Shown: positions 53,774 to 64,000 of the stretch, piece after piece | Position numbering within the stretch: position 1 is the stretch's first letter | Layout of the letters: each line of letters begins with the position of its first letter | Assembly: GCF_002575655.3 (NCBI RefSeq) | Contig: NC_053035.3 | Coordinates: 86,329,322 to 86,393,321, forward strand | Length of the DNA stretch: 64,000 nucleotides | Direction of reading: 5' to 3' | DNA from: Aegilops tauschii subsp. strangulata | Lineage: Eukaryota > Streptophyta > Magnoliopsida > Poales > Poaceae | Translations under genes and position numbers: made by a program | Notes under the pieces: generated by a model | Seen by the model: the letters and a program-made list of their open reading frames with translations, nothing else | Database searches by the model: none | What the model was told of the DNA's origin: nothing

Positions 53774-55233
53774 TCCCTAATTATCTTTTGATCTAGTTGA
53801 ATAAAATTTTAGTTCGGTCCTTTCTTTTTGAGTGTTTGCTTAGTGATCTATCTATGTAATCGTGTGCGAGCTATATAATAAAATTAGTCCAAGCTTTGCT
53901 TTCTTTATTTTCATGTACAATAAAAAGAAAGGAAATAAATGAAAATATCATATGCTAATCTTATGGTAAGTAATGACATCACATAAGGTAAAGTATAAGT
54001 GGTAAAATTTGTTGGAGATTGACAAGCATAGCATTGGTCAATGATGCAACTCATGAAAGAATTAATAATGGAAGAGAAGATTCACATGCAAATACACTAT
54101 CTTGGACATCTTTTATGATTGTGAGCCCCCATTAAATATTTTGTGTCAAAATAGTTGACATTGGACAAGGAAGACAACGTAATGATTTATGTTTGTTCAT
54201 GTTCACATAGAATTTATATTGTCAGATCCTTTAACATGTGGTGCTTGCTCAATACCTTTTCTAGCCAAAAACTCCATACTAAGTAGGGATACTACTTGTG
54301 CATCCAAAAACCCTTAACCCAAATCTTATTTCGAGAGTCCACCATACATACCTATGGATTGAGTAAGATCCTTCAAGTAAGTTGTCATCGGTGCAATAAG
54401 GCAATAAAAATTGCTTCTAAATGTATTGGATCATTTAGTGTAAGAGAAAATTGAGCGTTGTACGAACATGTGATGGCAATGAATAAAAGCGACAGATTGC
54501 ATAATAAAGGTTGATATCATAAGGGGCAATATAACGTGGCATTCTTTTGCATTGATGGATTTGGCATACAAACAAATAAGCGCATGGCAACCTCTACTTC
54601 CCTCTACGAAGGGCCTTTCTTTTACTTTTATGCAGAGTCAAAGTTTTCTTCCCTATTCCTTTTTCTTTTTCTCCTTTCGCAAGCATCACGTGGTGAGGAA
54701 AGATCTAGGCACATATATCCTGGATATGAGTAGGCATGAGTTATTATTGTTGACATCACCCTTGAGGTGAATGTGTTGGGTGGCGAAATTATAAGCCCCT
54801 ATCTTTCTTTGTGTCTGGTTGAAACTTTTTGTTCATGGGTACGCTGTGAGTGTTAGCAATCATAGAAGACTATATGATGGTTGAGTATGTGGACTTGCCT
54901 AAAGGCTCCGACACGTGACCCTTCCTGAAAGTATGATGAATTGTAGTTGCAAAATTGACTGAGAACATAGTTTGTTGGTTTTCAATAAGGTTTATGCTTT
55001 ATACTTCAATGTTATGATGAATTGTTACTTGTTCATGAGAATTTATATGATAAAAGTTATGTGATAAAGAAACTTTATGTTTAAATTCCTTGCTGTTACA
55101 ATAATATGCATGATGCTTCTATGTCCGTATTTTGTTTTTTATCGACACCTCTCTCTCTCTCTCTAAGCATGTGGCCATGTTTTTTTATTTCAGTTTTCTC
55201 TTGAGGACAAGCGAGGTCTAAGCTTGGGGGAGT
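53774..55233 (+). other. Element C 3' untranslated region and polypurine tract
   Basis: No gene. A near-copy of the CTTCCCTCTxCGAAGGGCCT string appears at 54597 and in element D at 47459 and, reversed, in E at 57952, so it is a shared 3' motif that can form a hairpin (CCCTCTGCGAAGGG-like). The tract TCTAAGCTTGGGGGAG (55217-55232) precedes the 3' LTR. Confidence 0.6.
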
Positions 55234-55687
55234 TGATACGTACATTTTGCATCATGTTTTGCTACTGTTATTTATAATGTTTTTATGCATAATAATGCTT
55301 TTGGGAGCAATTCTAATGCCTTTTCTCTCATAATATGCAAGGTTTATACAAAGAGGGAGAATACCGACAGCTGGAATTCTGGACGTGAAAAAGCACGTCA
55401 GAGCTACCTATTCTGTAGAACTCCAAATAAGCTGAAACTTCACGGAGATTTTTTATGGAATATTTAAGAATTATTGGAGCAAATAACTACTAGAGGAGGC
55501 CCACCAGGTGGTAACAACCCACCTGGGCGCGCTAGGGAGCCCAGGCGCGCCCTGGTGGGTTGTGCCCTCCTCGGCCCATCATCGGTGTCCATCTTCCGGT
55601 ATATAAATCATTTTGACCTAGGAAAAAAATCAGGAGAGGACTTTCGGGACGAAGCGCCGCCGTCTCGAGGCGAAACCTAGGCAGGAG
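55234..55687 (+). repeat. 3' LTR of element C, first 454 bp
   Basis: It matches 39978-40430 (TGCATCATGTTTTGCT...) including the hairpin arms at 55508-55565 and TATATAAA at 55600-55607. It is cut at 55687 by element E, with AGGAG as candidate left TSD (55683-55687). Confidence 0.88.
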
Positions 55688-56711
55688 TGATGTCTACTAC
55701 ACAACCTTCTTCTTGTAGACGTTGTTGGGCCTCCAAATGCAGAGGTTTGTAGGACAGTAGCAAGTTTCCCTCCAATGGATGACCTAAGGTTTATCAATCC
55801 ATGGGAGGTGTAGGATTAAGATGGTCTCTCTCAAGCAACCCTGCAACCAAATAACAAAGAGTCTCTTGTGTCCCCAGCACACCCAATACAACGGTAAATT
55901 GTATAGGTGCACTAGTTCGGAGAAGAGATGGTGATACAAGTGCAATATGGATGGTAGATATAGGTTTTTGTAATCTGAAAATATAAAAACAACAAGGTAA
56001 CTAATAATAAAAGTGAGCGTAAACGGTATTGCAATGCTAGGAAACAAGGCCTAGGGTTCATACTTTCACTAGTGCAAGTTCTCTCAACAATAATAACATA
56101 ATTGGATCACATAACTATACCTCAACATGCAACAAAGAGTCACTCCGAAGTCACTAATAGTGGAGAAGAAACGATGAGATTATTGTAGGATACGAAACCA
56201 CCTCAAAGTTATTCTTTCGGATCGATCTATCATAGAGTTCGTACTAGAATAACACCTTAAGACACAAATCAATCAAAACCCTAATGTCACCTAGATACTC
56301 CAATGTCACCTCAAGTATCCGTGGGTATGATTATACGATATGCATCACACAATCTCAGATTCATCTATTCAACCAACACATAGAACTTCAAAGAGAGCCC
56401 CAAAGTTTCTACCGGAGAGTCAAGACGAAAATGTGTGCCAACCCCTATGCATAAGTTCATGAGGTCACGGAACCCGCAAGTTGATCACCAAAACATACAT
56501 CAAGTGAATCACGTGATATCCCATTGTCACCACAAATAAGCACATGCAAGACATACATCAAGTGTTCTCAAATCCTTGAAGACTCAATCCGATAAGATCA
56601 CTTCAAAGGGAAAATTCAATCCATTACAAGAGAGTAGAGGGGGACAAACATCATAAGATCCAACTATAATAGCAAAGCTCACGGTACATCAAGATCGTAC
56701 CATCTCAAGAA

Positions 56712-56750
<39 letters not shown>

Positions 56751-57344
56751 AAACACATAGCTACTGGTACATACCCTCAGCCCGAGGGTGAACTACTCCC
56801 TCCTCGTCATGGAGAGCGCCAGGATGATGAAGATGGCCACCGGTGAGGGTTCCCCCCCTCCGGCAGGGTGCCGGAACAGGGCCCCGATTGGGTTTTGGTG
56901 GCTACAGAGGCTTGCGGCGGCGGAACTCCCGATCTATTCGGCTCTTCGATGTTTTTAGGGTATATGGACATATATAGGCGAAAGAAGTCAGTCAGGGGAG
57001 CCACGAGGGGCCCACGAGGGTGGGGGCACGCCCATGGGGGCAGGCGCGCCTCCCTGCCTTGTGGCCACCTCAAAGCTTCCCTGACGTCTACTCCAAGTCT
57101 CCTGGATTGCTTCCGTTCCAAAAATAACTCTCCCGAAGGTTTCATTCCGTTTGGACTCCGTTTGATATTCTTTTCTTCGAAACACTGAAATAGGCAAGCA
57201 AACAACAATTTGGGCTGGGCCTCCGGTTAATAGGTTAGTCCCAAAAATAATATAAAAGTGTTTACTAAAGCCTATAAACATCCAAAACAGATAATATAAT
57301 AGCATGAATACTTTATAAATTATAGATACGTTGGAGACGTATCA
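55688..57344 (-). repeat. 3' LTR of element E (reverse orientation)
   Basis: 1,657 bp, close in length and content to the element A LTR. TATATA at 56971-56976 is the TATA box on the - strand. It holds a (GA)17 run at 56715-56748, where element A has only about four CT units. Confidence 0.9.
56715..56748. repeat. (GA)17 microsatellite
   Basis: 34 bp of perfect GA repeat within the element E LTR, expanded from a short CT tract of the LTR. Confidence 0.95.
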
Positions 57345-58917
57345 GCATCCCCAAGCTTAATTCCTGCTCGTCCTCGAGTAGGTAAATGATAAAAGAAATA
57401 ATTTATGAAGTGTGAATGCTAGCAGGTGCATAAGTTTGATCAATGATAATTTCAATCACCTTTTCTAGCATCATTATATATCATAACAGTAGCTCAACTC
57501 ATAGAACTTCTCATGATCAAGTAACAAGCTATTCACATGTTATAGTATAGATCATAAACTTTCTTGAAAACTAGCAAACCGTGTTATTAGTCATCAAACA
57601 ATTACAATTCATCTTATTTTCAGGAAGAGTCTATGTCAGAGCTTTGATTCAGCAAACTTCACATACTCAACTATCATTTAGTCTTTCACAATTGCTAACA
57701 CTCACGCGATATTTATGGGTTCAAAGTTTTAATCAGAGACAGAGAAAGATAGGGGCTTATAGATTCGCCTCCCAACCTTTTACCTCAAGGGTAATGTCAA
57801 CAATAATAGTTCATGATGCCTTACATCCAATTGGATATATATATCAGGATCTTTCCAACACAATGTGCTGGCCAAAGGATAAAATGTAAAAAGGAAAGGT
57901 GAAGATCACCATGACTCTTGCATAAGGTATAAGACAAGAATAAAAGACAGGCCCTTCGCAGAGGGAAGCAGAGGTTGTCATGCGCTTTTATAGTTGGATG
58001 CACAAAATCTTAATGCGAAAGAACGTCACTTTATATTGCCACTTGTGATAGGGACCTTTATTATGCAGTCCGTTGCTTTCATTGCTTCCACATCACAAGA
58101 TCGTATAAAGCTTATTTTCTCCACACTAACAGATCATACATATTTAGAGAGCAATTTTTATTGCATGCACTAATGACAACTTACTTGAAGGATCTTACTC
58201 AATCCATAGGTAGGTATGGTGGACTCTCATGGCAATACTAGTTTAAGGGATGTTTGGAAGCACAAGTAGTATCTCTACTTGGTGCAAAGAATTTGGCTAG
58301 CATGAGGGGGAAAGGCAAGCTCAACATGTTGGATGATCCATGACAATATACTTTATTTCAAAAATAAGAAAACATAACCCATTACGTTGTCTTCCTTGTC
58401 CAACATCAACCTTTTAACATGTCATATTTTAATGAGTGCTCACAATTACAAAAGATGTCCAAGATAGTATATTTATATGTGAAATCACTCTTCCTTCAAT
58501 ATTCTTTCATGAATTGTTCAAGTGATCAATACAATGTTTGCAAACCTTCAATAAATTTACCACCTCTACTTATTATATGTGAAGTCATTACTCCCCATGG
58601 GATAAGTATATGAAACATATATAAATTTCAGATTTATGATATTCAAATCATTCAACTATTTACTCATAGGATATAAGTAAAGCACACGAGTAAATGACAA
58701 ACTACTCCAAAAAGATATAAGTGAAGATCAATGAGTAGTTAAATAATTATTTAGCTATGTGAAGAATCTCCCATTTAATAATTTTAGATCTTGATATTTT
58801 ATTCAAACAGCAAGCAAAACAAAATAAAATGACATTCTAAGAATAGCAAACATCACGTGAAGAAGCAAAAACTTAGGATCAACCGAAACTAACCGATAGT
58901 TGTTGAAGAAGAAAGGT
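57345..58917 (-). other. Element E non-coding 3' internal region
   Basis: No gene was seen. It has the AGGCCCTTCGCAGAGGGAAG string at 57952, shared with C and D, and the AGTGAAGxxTAGATATAAG-like strings at 58700-58740. It is otherwise AT-rich. Confidence 0.55.
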
Positions 58918-58940
58918 GGGATGCCAACCGGGGCATCCCC
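58918..58940 (-). promoter_or_regulatory. Conserved hairpin H2 (element E)
   Basis: On the - strand GGGGATGCCCCGG followed by TTGGCATCCC; arms GGGATGCC/GGCATCCC match H2 of A and B. H1 should lie just upstream on that strand, but the Copia insertion at 58988 falls in it. Confidence 0.55.
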
Positions 58941-58988
58941 AAGCTTAGACACTTGAGACTTCTTGAAATATTATCTTGAGATGCCTTG

Positions 58989-60710
58989 TGTTGGAAATAT
59001 GCCCTAGAGGCAATAATAAATTGGTTATTATTATATTTCCTTATTCATGATAATCGTTTATTATCCATGCTAGAATTGTATTGATAGGAAACTCAGATAC
59101 ATGTGTGGATACATAGACAACACCATGTCCCTAGTAAGCCTCTAGTTGACTAGCTCGTTGATCAATAGATGGTTACGGTTTCCTGACCATGGACATTGGA
59201 TGTCGTTGATAACGGGATCACATCATTAGGAGAATGATGTGATGGACAAGACCCAATCCTAAGCATAGCATAAAAGATCGTGTAGTTTCGTTTGCTAGAG
59301 CTTTTCCAATGTCAAGTATCTTTTCCTTAGACCATGAGATCGTGCAACTCCCGGATACCGTAGGAGTGCTTTGGGTGTGCCAAACGTCACAACGTAACTG
59401 GGTGACTATAAAGGTGCACTACGGGTATCTCCGAAAGTGTCTGTTGGGTTGGCACGGATCGAGACTGGGATTTGTCACTCCGTGTGACGGAGAGGTATCT
59501 CTGGGCCCACTCGGTAATGCACAATCATAATGAGCTCAATGTGACTAAGGCATTAGTCACGGGATCATGCATTGCGGTACGAGTAAAGAGACTTGCCGGT
59601 AACGAGATTGAACAAGGTATTGGGATACCGACGATCGAATCTCGGGCGAGTAACATACCGTTTGACAAAGGGAATTGCATACGGGATTGATTGAATCCTC
59701 GACACCGTGGTTCATCCGATGAGATCATCGTGGAACATGTGGGAGCCAACATGGGTATCCAGATCCCGCTGTTGGTTATTGACTGGAGAGGCGTCTCGGT
59801 CATGTCTGCATGTCTCCCGAACCCGTAGGGTCTACACACTTAAGGTTCGGTGACGCTAGGGTTGTAGAGATATATGTATGCGGATACCCGAAAGTTATTC
59901 GGAGTCCCGGATGAGATCCCGGACGTCACGAGAGGTTCTGGAATGGTCCGGAGGTGAAGAATTATATATAGGAAGTCAAGTTTCGGCCACCGGGAAAGTT
60001 TCAGGGGTTACCGGTATTGTACCGGGACCACCGGAAGGGTCCCGGGGGTCCACCGGGTGGGGCCACCTATCCCGGAGGGCCCCATGGGATGAAAGTGGAA
60101 GGGAACCAGCCCCTAGTGGGCTGGGCGCCCCCCCCTTGGGCCTCCCCCCATGCGCCTAGGGTTGGGAACCCTAGGGTGGGGGGACTTCCCCCTGGGCTTG
60201 GGGGGCAAGGCAACCCTTTCCACCCCTTGGCCGCCGCCCCCCCCAACCCTAGATGGGTTTTGGCCGGCCCCCCTCCCAAGGGGGCCTATATAAAGGGGGG
60301 GAGGGAGGGCAGCAACCTACAGCCTTGGGCGCCTCCCTCCTCCCCTGCAACACCTCTCTCTCTCTCGCAGAAGCTTGGCAAAGCCCTGCCGAGACCCGCT
60401 ACATCCACCACCACGCCGTCGTGCTGCTGGATCTCCATCAACCTCTCCTCCCCCCTTGCTGGATCAAGAAGGAGGAGACGTCGCTGCACCGTACGTGTGT
60501 TGAACGCGGAGGTGCCGTCCGTTCGGCACTCGGTCATCGGTGATTTGGATCACGGCGAGTACGACTCCGTCATCCACGTTCATTGGAACGCTTCCGCTCG
60601 CGATATACAAGGGTATGTAGATGCACTCCTTTCCCCTCGTTGCTAGTAGACTCCATAGATGCATCTTGGTGAGCGTAGAAATTTTTTAAATTATGCTACG
60701 ATTCCCAAAA
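58989..60710 (+). repeat. 5' LTR of the Angela-like element
   Basis: 1,722 bp, TGTTGG...ATTCCCAAAA. The usual end is CA; here it is AA. GCCTATATAAAGGG (TATA box 60287-60294) stands in a GC-rich part (60000-60260) with CCCCCC and GGGG runs. Long frames in this GC-rich part (for example 60017-60646) are not genes. Confidence 0.92.
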
Positions 60711-61929
60711 GTGGCATCATGAGCTAGGTCTATGCGTAGTTACTATGCACGAGTAGAACACAAAGCAGTTGTGGGCGTTGAGTTTGCCAATTCTTCTTGC
60801 CGCTACTAGTCGTTTCTTGTTTCGGCGGCATTGTAGGATGAAGCGGCCCGGACCGACCTTACACGTACGCTTACGTGAGATAGGTTCCACCGACTGACAT
60901 GCACTAGATGCATAAGGTGGCTAGCGGGTGTCTGTCTCTCCTACTTTAGTCGGAACGGATTCGATGAAAAGGGTCCTTATGAAGGGTAAATAGAAATTGG
61001 CAAATCACGTTGTGGTCATACGTAGGTAAGAAATGTTCTTGCTAGAAACCTACAAACCACGTAAAAACTTGCAACAACAATTATAGGACGTCTAACTTGT
61101 TTTTGCAGCAAGTGCTATGTGATGTGATATGGCCAGAAGATGTGATGAATGATATATGTGATGTATGAGATTGATCATATTCTTGTAATAGGAATCACGA
61201 CTTGCATGTCGATGAGTATGACAACCGGCAGGAGCCATAGGAGTTGTCTTTATTATTTTGTATGACCTGCGTGTCATTGAATGACGCCATGTAAATTACT
61301 TTACTTTGTTGCTAAATGCGTTAGCCATGTAAGTAGAAGTAATCGTTGGCGTGACGACTTCATGAAGACACAATGATGGAGATCATGGTGTCATGCCGGT
61401 GACGAAGATGATCAAGGTGCCCCGAAGATGGAGATCAAAGGAGCATAATGATATTGGCCATATCATGTCACTATTTGATTGCATGTGATGTTTATCATGT
61501 TTTTGCATCTTATTTGCTTAGAACGACAGTAGTAAGTAAGATGATCCCTTATTATAATTTCAAGAAAGTGTTCACCCTAACTGTGCACCGTTGCGAAGGT
61601 TCGTTGTTTCGAAGCACCACGTGATGATCGGGTGTGATAGATTCTAACGTTCGAATACAACGGGTGTTGACGAGCCTAGCATGTACAGACATGGCCTCGG
61701 AACACGGAGGACCGAAAGGTCGAGCATGAGTCGTATAGAAGATACGATCAACATGGAGATGTTCACCGATCTTGACTAGTCCGTCTCACGTGATGATCGG
61801 ACACGGCCTAGTTAAACTCGGATCATGTTTCACTTAGATGACTAGAGGGATGTCTATCTGAGTGGGAGTTCATAATCAGATGAACTTCATTATCATGAAC
61901 ATAGTCAAAAAAGGTATTTGCAAATTATG
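60711..61929 (+). other. Primer site and 5' untranslated region of the Angela-like element
   Basis: It begins with GTGGCATCATGAGCTAGG. The stretch 61560-61860 is typical Copia leader (AGTGTTCACCCT..., GTTCACCGATCTTGACTAG). No coding region was seen before about 61930. Confidence 0.6.
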
Positions 61930-64000
61930 TCATAGCTTGCGCTTTAGTTCTACTGGTTAAGATATGTTCCTAGAGAAAATTTAGTTGAAAGTTGGTAGTA
62001 GCAATTATGCGGACTGGGTCCGTAAACTGAGGATTGTCCTCATTGCTGCACAGAAGGCTTATGTCCTTAATGCACCGCTCGGTGTGCTGAACCTCAGCAT
62101 CGTCTGTAGATGTTACGAAACATCTGACATACACGTTTTGATAACTACGTGATAGTTCAGTGCGGTTTAGAATTGTGGCACCCAAGACGTTTTTGAAACG
62201 TCGCAGAACATGTGAGATGTTCCGAAGACTAAAATTGGGATTTCAGACTAGTGCCCACGTCAAGAGGTATGAGACCTCTGACAAGTTTCTTATGCCTGCA
62301 AACTAAGGGAGAAAAGCTCAATCGTTGAGCATGTGCTCAGATTGTCTGAGTGCCACAATCGCTTGAATCGAGTGGGAGTTAATCTCCCAGATGAGATAGT
62401 GATAGTTCTCCATAGTCACTGCCACCAAGCTAGTAGAGCTTCGTGATGAACTATAACATATCAAGGATAGTTATGATGATCCTTGAGCTATTCGCGATGT
62501 TTGACACCGCGAGAGTAGAAATCAAGAAGGAGCATAAATTGTTGATGGTTAGTAAAACCACTAGTTTAAGAAGGGCAAGGGCAAAAGGGATACTTCATGA
62601 AACAGCAAGTCGTTTGCCGCTCTAGTGAAGAATCCCAAGGTTGAACCCAAACCCGAGACTAAGTGCTTCTGTAATGAGAGATACGGTCACTGAAGCAGTA
62701 CTACCCTAGATATTTGGTAGATGAGAAGGCAGGCAAGGTCGACAGAAGTATATTGGATATACATTATATGAATGTGTACTTTACTAGTACTCCTAGCAGC
62801 ACCAGGGTATTAGATACCGGTTCGGTTGCTAAGTGTTAGTAACTCGAAATAAAAGCTGCGGAATAAACGGAGACTAGGTAAAGGGGAGATGACGATATGT
62901 GTTGGAAGTGTTTCCAAAGTTGATGTGATCAAGCATCGCATGCTCCCTCTGCCATCGAGGTTTGGTGTTTGCGTTGAGCATGATTGGATTATGTTTATCG
63001 CAATACGGTTATTCATTTAAGGAGAATAATGGTTACTCTGTTTATTTGAATAATACCTTCAATGGTCTTGCACCTAAAATGAATCTCGATCGCAGTGATA
63101 CACATGTTCGTGCCAAAAGATATAAGATAGTAATGATAGTACCACATACTTGTGGCACTGCCACTTGAGTCATAATGGTATAAAACGCATGAAGAAGCTC
63201 CATATAGATGGATCTTTGGACTCACTCGTTTTTGAAAAGATTGAGACATGCGAACCATGTCTATTGGTATATATGCATGAAGAAACTCCATGCAGATGGA
63301 TCGTTTGGACTCACTTGATTATGAATCACTTGAGACATGCAAATCATACCACATGGGCAAGATGACTGAAAGTCCTCGTTTTCAGTAAGATGGAACAAGA
63401 GAGCAACTTATTGGAAGTAATACATTTTGATGTATGCAGTCCAATGAGTGCTAAGGCATGCAGTGGATATCGTTATGTTCTTACTTCACAGATGATTTGA
63501 GTAGATGCTGAGTGTATTTACTTGATGAAACACTAGTCTGAATTATTGAAAGGTTCAAGTAATTTCAGAGTGAAGTTGAAAATCGTCGTGACAAGAGGAT
63601 AAAATGTCTGTGATATGATCATAGAGATGAGTATCTGAGATACGAGTTTGGCACACAATTGAGACATTGTGGAAAGTGTTTCACAATTAATACCGCCTGG
63701 AACACCATAGTGTGATGGTGTGTCCGAACATCATAACTGCACCCTATTGGATATGGTGCATACAATGATGTTTCTTATCGAATTACCACTATCGTTTATG
63801 GGTTAGGCATTAGAGACAACCGCATTCACTTTAAAAGGGGGACCACGCAATTCCGTTGAGACGACACCGTTTAGAGAAACCTAAGTTGTCGTTTCTTAAA
63901 AGTTTGGTGCTGCGATGCTTAAAAGTTTCAGGCTGATAAGCTCGAACCCAAAGCGGATAAATGCATCTTCATAGAATACCCAAAAACAGTTGGGTATACC
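61930..64000 (+). pseudogene. Angela-like Copia gag-protease-integrase (heavily broken, partial)
   Basis: Gag start is visible at about 61984: KVGSSNYADWVRKLRIVLIA. A zinc knuckle relic CFCNERYGH lies at about 62675, with the final Cys lost. The protease has VLDTGSV with the D-T-G at 62813-62821. The pre-integrase domain has WHCHLSHNGIKRMKKLHIDG (63151-63211) and CEPCLL. The integrase core begins at about 63425 (HFDVCSPMSAKACSGYRYV). Near the end CIFIEYPKT (63961) is the usual point after integrase. Frameshifts and stops are frequent, and a segment around 63280-63360 repeats part of the pre-integrase text. It is not functional. Confidence 0.85.

Larger units (their letters stand above)
39978..55687 (+). 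mobile_element. Element C: autonomous-type Athila-like Gypsy element, degraded and twice interrupted
   Basis: The 5' LTR is 39978-41450. The gag-protease start lies at 41557-42775. Then comes element D (42776-49449), followed by protease end, RT, RNase H, integrase and a late ORF (49455-53773). The 3' LTR begins at 55234 and is cut at 55687 by element E. LTRs start TGATAxGTxCA and the 5' copy ends GTGGGTCATCA. The left flank is TGAGT (39973-39977). The gene order and tRNA-Asp-like primer site place it in the Athila group. Many frameshifts and stops show it is long inactive. Confidence 0.88.
55688..58988 (-). mobile_element. Element E: Athila-like non-autonomous element on the - strand, 3' part
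   Basis: The LTR is 55688-57344 (reverse complement of TGATACGTCTCC...GTAGTAGACATCA). The internal 3' region 57345-58988 begins with the purine tract (reverse of TTAAGCTTGGGGATGC at 57345-57360) and includes H2 at 58918-58940. At 58988 it is cut by the Copia element. The LTR is of the same kind as element A, and the rest lies outside the window. Confidence 0.88.
58989..64000 (+). mobile_element. Angela/BARE-like Copia retrotransposon, 5' part (runs off the window)
   Basis: The LTR 58989-60710 starts TGTTGGAAATATGCCCTAGA, the start shared by Triticeae Angela, BARE and WIS elements. The primer site TGGCATCATGAGC follows at 60712. Internal gag, protease and integrase parts are recognisable but heavily mutated. 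The candidate left TSD is CCTTG (58984-58988). The right end is not in the window. Confidence 0.92.

Noticed and set aside
60017..60646. 209-codon frame in the Copia LTR
   Set aside because: It lies across the GC-rich promoter part of the LTR, overlaps other frames and is Pro/Gly-rich. It is not a gene of Angela-type elements.

Overview
The window is nuclear DNA of a grass, almost certainly a Triticeae species (wheat, Aegilops, rye or barley group). The evidence is its make-up. Most of it is nested LTR retrotransposons of types that dominate those genomes: Athila-like and Tat-like Gypsy elements with LTRs starting TGATACGTCTCC or TGATGAGGAC, and a Copia element whose LTR starts TGTTGGAAATATGCC, as in the Angela/BARE/WIS group. 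Family names come from memory of these termini. Boundaries come from matching LTRs and target-site duplications (TSDs) read in the sequence.

Layout. 1-9744 is the gene-bearing part, and all recognisable host genes in it are broken. A B3-like multi-exon pseudogene lies on the + strand (215-1426). A 3'-5' exonuclease-like pseudogene lies on the - strand (3622-2851). A second B3-like relic (5559-4470, -) has its 5' part replaced by a truncated Tat-like retroelement (about 5560-7027). 7792-9665 looks like a non-coding or micropeptide transcription unit, with a G-box pair, a TATA box, five tandem hairpins whose stems covary, and a 25-codon ORF near the end.

9745-35223 is a complete element A (TSD TGTAT on both sides) of the Athila-like non-autonomous type. 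Its 3' LTR is split by a 17.3 kb Tat-type Gypsy element (16542-33826, TSD GGTGG). The Tat element carries gag, protease, RT, a decayed RNase H, a second RNase H and integrase. It also has three tandem-repeat zones and a multi-exon gene on the opposite strand. A 3.7 kb solo LTR (24834-28570, TSD GCTGC) sits inside one of its repeat arrays.

35788 to the end is a second nest. Element B (open at the right) contains C, a degraded autonomous Athila-like element starting at 39978. C contains D (42776-49449, non-autonomous, inserted into the C protease) and E (from 55688, - strand, in the C 3' LTR). E contains an Angela-like Copia element (from 58989) that runs off the window.

How the parts relate. 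Elements A, B, D and E lack recognisable pol but share tRNA-Asp-like primer sites and AAGCTTGGGG polypurine tracts with the autonomous C, so they were probably mobilised by C-like elements. They also share a paired hairpin in the 3' non-coding part that looks conserved with compensatory changes. C has a copy of the LTR hairpin-plus-TATA module inside its body, just before its post-integrase ORF, which suggests a subgenomic promoter. No element in the window looks able to move by itself.
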